NCBI GenBank assembly: GCA_964586145.1
Contig: CAZPHH010000030.1
Location: forward strand, 1 to 49,263
Length of the DNA: 49,263 nucleotides
Direction of reading: 5' to 3'
DNA from: JAFGJQ01 sp964586145
GTDB lineage: Bacteria; Planctomycetota; Phycisphaerae; UBA1845
Position numbers and translations under genes: made by a program. Positions 44,478 through 49,263 of this stretch are shown here, in pieces; the stretch's first letter is position 1, and every line of letters begins with the position of its first letter. The notes below the pieces were generated by a model, which saw only the letters and a list, made by a program, of their open reading frames with translations, did not search any database and was not told the DNA's origin.

Positions 44478-45260
44478 GTGCCCAGGCCGATCGAGGCCAT
44501 CCAGCCGTCCACTCGCGAGTACCTCGAATCGGACGCCATTGCCCGTGAGTACGATGAGTACTTCGCGAGATCCGACCTGTTCGACTATGACGCGCGGCTG
44601 CTGGCGTCCTGGATGCCCCGCCCCGGTCGGCTCATCGACCTGGGCTGCGGCAGCGGCCGGCACACGCTGCAGTTTGCCCGGGCCGGGTTTGACGTGATCG
44701 GAGTGGACCTCTCCCGGTCCATGCTGGCCGTTGCGGGAGAAAAGCTGTCTCGGGCCGGGCTGCGGGCGCGGCTGATCGAGGCGGACCTTGTCAAAGTCGA
44801 ACGTGGCCTGCCGGCCGGCTGGGCGGATTACGCGATCTGCATGTTCAGCACGCTCGGGTTGATCGCCGGGCGGGGAAATCGGCTGAAGGCGGTGCGGGCC
44901 TGGCGCCGGCTGTTGAAGCCCGACGGTTTGCTGGCCGTCCATGTGCATAACCTCTGGCACAACCTGTACCGCGCGGAGGGGCTGGCGTTTCTGGTCGGCA
45001 ACGCCGTTCGCACGCTGGCGGGCCGGAGCGAACGGGGCGACAAGTGCATTCCCAGCTATCGCGGCATCCGGAACATGTACATTCACGTGTTCACCCGGGC
45101 CGAGCTGCGGGGGCTGTTGGCGGCGGGCGGATTCGAGATCGTGGAGTGGGTGTCGCTGAATGAGCGCCGCAACGGACCGGCCAGGCCGGCGTTCGGCTGC
45201 GGACTGTGGGCCAACGGGTTTATCGTGCTGGCGCGGGCGGCGAGCCGGCCGGCGTTTTGA
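44478..45260 (+). CDS. SAM-dependent class I methyltransferase
   Basis: A 260-residue Rossmann-fold methyltransferase with motif I LIDLGCGSGRHTLQFA, an acidic residue at the end of strand 2 (VIGVDLS), motif II-like ADYAICMFSTLGL and the post-motif LLKPDGLLAVHVHN. Such proteins methylate small molecules or macromolecules; the substrate is unknown. The start is GTG at 44478, where GGAGG precedes it by 9 nt; the frame extends to 44397 without such a signal. Its 3' end overlaps the convergent larE gene by 41 bp. Confidence 0.88.
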   Translation: MPRPIEAIQPSTREYLESDAIAREYDEYFARSDLFDYDARLLASWMPRPGRLIDLGCGSGRHTLQFARAGFDVIGVDLSRSMLAVAGEKLSRAGLRARLIEADLVKVERGLPAGWADYAICMFSTLGLIAGRGNRLKAVRAWRRLLKPDGLLAVHVHNLWHNLYRAEGLAFLVGNAVRTLAGRSERGDKCIPSYRGIRNMYIHVFTRAELRGLLAAGGFEIVEWVSLNERRNGPARPAFGCGLWANGFIVLARAASRPAF

Positions 45261-46086
45261 TCTGGATCACCTCGTTCAGGGCGCCGCTGCGAAAGCCGCG
45301 CAGATCCAGGGCCACGTACTGATAGCCGATGCTGCGGAAGTGCGCATCCAGCGCGGTTCGCACGTCCGCCGAGGCCAGGCGCTCGATCGCGTCGGCCGGC
45401 ACCTCGATGCGGGCCAGGACGCCGTGATGGCGGACGCGGCAGTCCGTCAGGCCGAGCTGTTTGCGAAGGTAGGCCTCGCCCTGTTCGATCATGCGGAGTT
45501 TCTCCGGCGTGACGGCCTCGCCGTACGGGATTCGGCTGGCCAGGCACGGCATGGCCGGCTTGTCGAACGTGGGCAGGCCCAGGCGGGCGGACAACTCGCG
45601 GATGTCCTGCTTGGTCAGGCCGGCCTCCGCGGCGGGGGCGCGGACTCCGAACTGCTCGGCCGCCTCCAGGCCCGGGCGGTAGTCCCCGTAGTCGTCGGCA
45701 TTCGTGCCGTTGACGGCGTGGGCGATACCGCGTTCGCTCCGAATCGGACCCATCCGCTCATAGAGCATGGATTTGCAGTAGAAGCAGCGGTTGGCCGGGT
45801 TGGCGGCGTAGTTCGGGTTGGCCAGCTCGTGCGTGTCCACGAGCACGTGCTCGACTCCGAACTGCCGGGCCAGGTCGATCGTGGCGTCCAGCTCGTCCTG
45901 GGCCAGGCTGTCGCTCCGGCCGGTGACGGCGACGACATTCCGGGGACCGAGTGTGTCGACGGCGACCTTCAGCACAAAGGTGGAATCCACGCCCGCGGAG
46001 AACGCAACGGCCACGCGCTCCAGCGAGCGGAGAACGTCCTGCATGCGGGTGAACTTCTGATCGAGCGTATCGGTCATGCTCGTCAT
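45220..46086 (-). CDS. larE: ATP-dependent sacrificial sulfur transferase LarE-like
   Basis: LarE supplies sulfur for the nickel-pincer nucleotide cofactor of lactate racemase-type enzymes. The 288-residue protein has the PP-loop ATP pyrophosphatase motif VAFSAGVDST, the CFYCK CxxC motif and PCLASRIPYG. The combination of CxxC and a third Cys is the pattern of the 4Fe-4S type LarE, which is not sacrificial, whereas the sacrificial type relies on the single Cys in PCLASR; this is from general knowledge of the family. ATG 46077 is an alternative start: TACAAT at 46083-46088 would then leave a leaderless mRNA. larB/larC and a racemase are not in the window. It is downstream of the aminotransferase gene but separated from it by a terminator. 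Confidence 0.9.
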   Translation of the reverse strand: MTSMTDTLDQKFTRMQDVLRSLERVAVAFSAGVDSTFVLKVAVDTLGPRNVVAVTGRSDSLAQDELDATIDLARQFGVEHVLVDTHELANPNYAANPANRCFYCKSMLYERMGPIRSERGIAHAVNGTNADDYGDYRPGLEAAEQFGVRAPAAEAGLTKQDIRELSARLGLPTFDKPAMPCLASRIPYGEAVTPEKLRMIEQGEAYLRKQLGLTDCRVRHHGVLARIEVPADAIERLASADVRTALDAHFRSIGYQYVALDLRGFRSGALNEVIQIKTPAGSPPAPAR

Positions 46087-46094
46087 TGTAGGAC

Positions 46095-46123
46095 AAAAAG
46101 AGACCGGCGCGTACGCCGGTCTC
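46095..46123 (-). terminator. Rho-independent terminator after the aminotransferase gene
   Basis: On the minus strand a perfect 10-bp stem GAGACCGGCG / CGCCGGTCTC (loop of 4, 46100-46123) is followed by five T residues (46099-46095). It separates the aminotransferase gene from larE. Confidence 0.88.
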
Positions 46124-46178
46124 GTCGTGGATTCCCAGGTTGCCGGGGCAGAAACGCGCCTCGCGGGCCGGGCGCGGC

Positions 46179-47384
46179 TCAGCCGAGGACCTTGGCCAGC
46201 CGCTCGAAGGACCAGTCCAGCTCCTTCTGCGAGATGACCAGCGGCGGGGCGATGCGGAGCACCTGCTCGATGGTGTCCTTGCAGAGCATCCCGTGCTCCT
46301 TGAGCTCCTTGCAGTACTTCTTGGCGACGCCCGCCGATTCGTGCAGCTCGATGCCGATGAGCAGGCCCCGGCCTCGCACTTCCTTGATCTTGTTGCCGCC
46401 GATGGTCCGCAGCCGGGCGAGGAACGCCTCGCCCAGCTCCGCCGCCCGCTGCGGCAGGTTCTCGTCCGTGAGCACCTTCAGAGTGGTGCGGGCCACGGCG
46501 CAGGCCAGCGGGTTGCCGCCGAACGTGCTGCCGTGGTCGCCGGGGTTGAACACGCCGAGGATCTCCTTCGACGCCAGCACCGCCGACACCGGGTACACGC
46601 CGCCGCCGAGGGCCTTGCCCAGGATCAGCACGTCCGGCTGGATGCCCTCGTGCTCGATGGCGAACATGCGGCCGGTGCGGGCCAGGCCGGTCTGGATTTC
46701 GTCCGCCATGAACAGCACGTTGTTCCTGCGGCAGATGTCGTAGCATTGCTTGAGCGCCCCGGCCGGCGGCACCAGGATGCCGCCCTCGGCCTGGATGGGC
46801 TCGACCAGCAGCGCCACGGTGTTCTTCGTGACGGCCGCCTCCAGCGCCTTCGGATCTGCGAACGGGATCACCTTGAAGCCCGGCGTGAACGGGCCGAACC
46901 CGTCCTTGAACTGCGGGTCACGCGAGAAGGAGATGATGGTGACCGTCCGGCCGTGGAAATTGTTCTCGCAGCAGAGGATCTCCGCCTGGTCCGGCTCGAC
47001 CCCCTTGACCTTGTAGCCCCATTTGCGGGCGGTCTTGATGGCCGTCTCGACGGCCTCGGCCCCGGTGTTCATGGGCAGCACCATGTCCTGCCCGCAGAAC
47101 TCGGTGATTTCCCTGCAGAACGGACCGAATTGGTCGTTCTGAAACGCCCGCGACGTCATGGTCAGCTTGCGGGCCTGTTCGATGAAGGCCTCGAGAATGC
47201 GGGGATGGCTGTGCCCGAAGTTCAGCGAGGAGTACCCGCTGAGCATGTCCAGGTAGCGATGCCCGTCCACGTCTTCCACCCAGACGCCCTCGCCCCTGGC
47301 GATCACCACGGGCAGGGGAGCGTAGTTGCGCGCGCTGTACCGGTCGATCAGTTCACTGTGCTGCTTGGAGTCCATGTCTGTCAT
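46179..47384 (-). CDS. rocD: Ornithine aminotransferase-like class III aminotransferase
   Basis: A pyridoxal-phosphate enzyme, 401 residues, most like ornithine-oxo-acid transaminase, which links ornithine to glutamate semialdehyde and proline. Signatures are SGYSSLNFGHSHPRI, NTGAEAVETAIKTARKWGY (cofactor phosphate contact), NFHGRT, the PLP Lys in ILGKALGGGVYPVSA with VLFMADEIQTGL before it, and GSTFGGNPLACA. AGAAGGA lies about 9 nt before the ATG. It is 56 bp downstream of the cyclic diphosphoglycerate synthetase-like gene and terminates at the hairpin 46095-46123. Other class III substrates (acetylornithine, GABA) are possible but the match to RocD is best. Confidence 0.92.
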   Translation of the reverse strand: MTDMDSKQHSELIDRYSARNYAPLPVVIARGEGVWVEDVDGHRYLDMLSGYSSLNFGHSHPRILEAFIEQARKLTMTSRAFQNDQFGPFCREITEFCGQDMVLPMNTGAEAVETAIKTARKWGYKVKGVEPDQAEILCCENNFHGRTVTIISFSRDPQFKDGFGPFTPGFKVIPFADPKALEAAVTKNTVALLVEPIQAEGGILVPPAGALKQCYDICRRNNVLFMADEIQTGLARTGRMFAIEHEGIQPDVLILGKALGGGVYPVSAVLASKEILGVFNPGDHGSTFGGNPLACAVARTTLKVLTDENLPQRAAELGEAFLARLRTIGGNKIKEVRGRGLLIGIELHESAGVAKKYCKELKEHGMLCKDTIEQVLRIAPPLVISQKELDWSFERLAKVLG

Positions 47385-47440
47385 CCTTCTCGCTGGCAGG
47401 CCGCTCTCTCCAGGGGGCAGCCCGGTTCAAACGCGGTATT

Positions 47441-48766
47441 CTACCGGACAACCTTGCGGACCGCATCGGGCAGAATCGTGCGATCGTGCTCCTCCAGCTC
47501 ATACAGCACCCGGGTATGCGGCTGCCGGATGGATAGAATCCGTCCCAGATCGATGGGCGTGCCGATCAGCACGCTGTCGCAGGGAACGGCCGCCACCGTG
47601 GCCTCCATGTCCGCCATCTGCTGCTTACCGTAGCCCATAGCGGGCAGGATGTCGGTCAGGTGGTTGTACTTGTTGAACACCTCCCGGATGGAGCCCTGGG
47701 CGTATGGGCGCGGATCGACGATCTTCGCCGCCCCGTAGCGCCGGGCCACCACGTGGCCGGCCCCGTAGCGCATCTCGCCGTGGGTCAGCGTCGGGCCGTC
47801 CTCGATGACCAGCACCGCTTTGCCTCGGATGAGATCGGGGTTGTCCGCCGTGCAGGGCGAGTTCGCTTCGAGAATGGTCGCGCGCGGGTTGATCCGACGG
47901 ACGTTCTGTTCCACGGTGCGAATGTCCGCCTCTTCGGCGGTGTCTACCTTGTTGATGACCACGATGTCCGCCATGCGAACGTTGGTCTCCCCGGGGTAGT
48001 ACCGGACCTCGTGCCCCGCCCGGTGCGGATCGGTCACCACAATGTACAGATCGGGCCGGAAGAACGGCGTATCGTTGTTGCCGCCGTCCCAGAGAATGAC
48101 GTCGGCCTCCTTCTCGGCCGCGGCGAGAATCTGCTCATAGTCGACGCCGGCGAAGACCAGAATGCCGTGCTGGATGTGCGGCTCGTACTCCTCCCGCTCT
48201 TCGATGGTGCAGTGGTGTTCGTCCAGGTCCTCCAGCCGCGCGAACCGCTGGCACACCTGCTTCGTGAGGTCGCCGTAGGGCATCGGGTGCCGGACGGCCG
48301 CCACCGTCTTGCCCATCTCCTTCAGAATGGCGGCGATGCGGCGGGTGGTCTGGCTCTTGCCGCACCCGGTGCGGGTGGCACAAATGGCGATGACCGGCTT
48401 GCTCGATTTCAGCATGGTGACGGCGGGGGCGAGCAGGCGGAAGTCGGCCCCGGCCGCCTGCACGCGGCAGGCCTGGTTCATCACCACCTCGTGCGGCAGG
48501 TCGGAATAGGCCAGCGTGACGAGGCGAACGCCGTGCTCGGCAATGAGCTGTTCGAGATCCGCCTCTGCGTGGATGGGAATGCCCTCGGGGTACCGGGGTC
48601 CACTCAGTTCGGCCGGGTACACGCGCCCGTCGATGTCGGGGATTTGGGTGGCCGTGAACGCCACGACCTCCACGCTGGGGTCGTGCTTCCAGTAGACGTT
48701 GAAATCATGGAAATCGCGTCCGGCGGCGCCCATGATGATCATTCGTGTTCGTGCCTGCGTGGTCAT
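47441..48766 (-). CDS. Cyclic 2,3-diphosphoglycerate synthetase-like P-loop protein
   Basis: The 441-residue protein matches the family of archaeal cyclic 2,3-diphosphoglycerate synthetases, which close 2,3-bisphosphoglycerate into its cyclic anhydride with ATP. Visible parts are the N-terminal Rossmann-like MIIMGAAGRDFHDFNVYW, the P-loop ATRTGCGKSQTTRR, the ILWDGGNNDTPFF strand and IVVINKVDTAEE, a GTPase-like signature. In bacteria the biological role is not settled. AGGAGG precedes the ATG by 13 nt. It is the first gene of a two-gene unit with the ornithine aminotransferase, 56 bp apart, which hints at a function in amino acid or osmolyte metabolism. Confidence 0.88.
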   Translation of the reverse strand: MTTQARTRMIIMGAAGRDFHDFNVYWKHDPSVEVVAFTATQIPDIDGRVYPAELSGPRYPEGIPIHAEADLEQLIAEHGVRLVTLAYSDLPHEVVMNQACRVQAAGADFRLLAPAVTMLKSSKPVIAICATRTGCGKSQTTRRIAAILKEMGKTVAAVRHPMPYGDLTKQVCQRFARLEDLDEHHCTIEEREEYEPHIQHGILVFAGVDYEQILAAAEKEADVILWDGGNNDTPFFRPDLYIVVTDPHRAGHEVRYYPGETNVRMADIVVINKVDTAEEADIRTVEQNVRRINPRATILEANSPCTADNPDLIRGKAVLVIEDGPTLTHGEMRYGAGHVVARRYGAAKIVDPRPYAQGSIREVFNKYNHLTDILPAMGYGKQQMADMEATVAAVPCDSVLIGTPIDLGRILSIRQPHTRVLYELEEHDRTILPDAVRKVVR

Positions 48767-49190
48767 GGAACTCTGGGCCTCCTGTCGGCTGGGCTGCGTC
48801 CCTCCGGACCGATGCGAGCATCCGGCCGGAGCGAATCGTAAAGTAGTCCCTGTGCGAGAGTTATCGCTGCTAATGTGCGTTCGCCGTTGTGCACGAATCA
48901 GGTGAGTTGGGCGCCGCGGCTGAGGTGGTCGGGCGCCGAATTCCCGCGAATATGCACTGGAACGCGACAGGTACGCATTCCCAGAGAGTACGGAAGTGTT
49001 ACACCCGGGTCAAGCGCGGTCTGCGAGGCCGCCCGATCGCACCGTGGGGGCGTTTTCGGGCCTTCGGGCCTCCGGGGCGTGCTGTGGCCGTTGACGGCGG
49101 CCGCCCCGTCGACAATACTCCAGGGTCCGGTCGGTTCGGGCCGTTTCGGCCCCGTTTGGGCACGCTTCTGGGGGTGCCCCGTCCGGCCCC
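48767..49190. other. Intergenic region before tRNA-Glu
   Basis: 424 bases. It contains the tRNA-Glu promoter (49091-49119, listed). Nothing convincing for the minus-strand gene at 48766, and no supported gene. Confidence 0.45.
49091..49119 (+). promoter_or_regulatory. Sigma-70 promoter of tRNA-Glu
   Basis: TTGACG at 49091-49096, 17-bp spacer, AATACT at 49114-49119, about 70 nt before the tRNA. Confidence 0.6.
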
Positions 49191-49263
49191 GGCCCCATCG
49201 TCTAGTGGTCTAGGACACCGGCTTTTCACGCCGGCAACGGGGGTTCGAGTCCCCCTGGGGTCA
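49191..49263 (+). tRNA. tRNA-Glu (anticodon TTC), 3' end at window edge
   Basis: The acceptor GGCCCCA/TGGGGTC (one G-T pair), anticodon stem CCGGC/GCCGG around TTTTCAC giving TTC, and T arm GGGGG-TTCGAGT-CCCCC are all present. The last base in the window is the discriminator A, so an encoded CCA, if any, is outside. Confidence 0.96.

Overview
The window is high-GC DNA from a bacterium, most probably a planctomycete of the Phycisphaerae type (inference, no taxonomic marker was searched). The supporting signs are a prepilin-like protein with an H-X9-DG motif, secreted metallopeptidases with thrombospondin-3 or dockerin-like calcium repeats, a basic hydrophobic C-terminal tail on one of them, system II cytochrome c maturation genes, a Lys/Ala/Pro-rich DksA-like protein beside lspA, and many dispersed GC-rich palindromes. 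Promoters that can be read are ordinary sigma-70 types (for example TTGACG-N17-GATACT before rplU and TTGATG-N17-TACAAT before clpC).

Layout. 1-1515: 5' part of recQ (minus). 1992-4313: secreted S41/PDZ protease. 4353-5917: three small minus-strand genes (lipoprotein, 88 aa protein, 243 aa protein) that look faintly phage-like. 6456-9499: small membrane protein, then a receiver-like protein overlapping a diguanylate cyclase. 9500-11083: a patchwork of IS-end-like repeats, a small module A with a 21-codon hydrophobic ORF, and a duplicated 3' fragment of the diguanylate cyclase gene. 11335-15009: rplU facing ccsA/resB. 15369-19020: an acidic repeat/coiled-coil protein and a secreted zincin. 19099-19367: small module B, a paralogue of module A. 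19533-23205: DUF4855-like protein, NAD(P)-binding epimerase-like protein, PIN-PhoH ATPase. 23358-26835: minus-strand cluster of a Cys-rich secreted protein, a polyferredoxin membrane protein and a TPR protein with a Cys-rich tail. 27424-31391: prepilin-like protein facing a large secreted metallopeptidase. 31890-33266: sigma-54 activator with a degenerate receiver. 33513-38263: radical SAM protein, membrane protein, SGNH hydrolase, lspA, dksA-like gene. 38352-40367: lipoprotein and tRNA-Leu(GAG). 40886-43411: clpC. 43683-48766: tatA, a methyltransferase, larE, ornithine aminotransferase and a cyclic 2,3-diphosphoglycerate synthetase-like gene. 49191-49263: tRNA-Glu(TTC).

Most of the window is housekeeping plus cell-envelope and secretion functions: Tat export, lipoprotein processing, cytochrome c assembly, and several secreted or lipidated proteins. 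The strongest unexplained signal is the pair of modules at about 10034-10390 and 19099-19465. Each has the same promoter geometry, the same leader beginning at the predicted transcription start, a perfect ribosome binding site, a 21-23 codon single-helix hydrophobic ORF, and a conserved 3' region ending in an 11-bp hairpin. The two peptides have diverged far more than the RNA around them. This looks like an undescribed small-protein or dual-function RNA family, possibly a type I toxin-like one.
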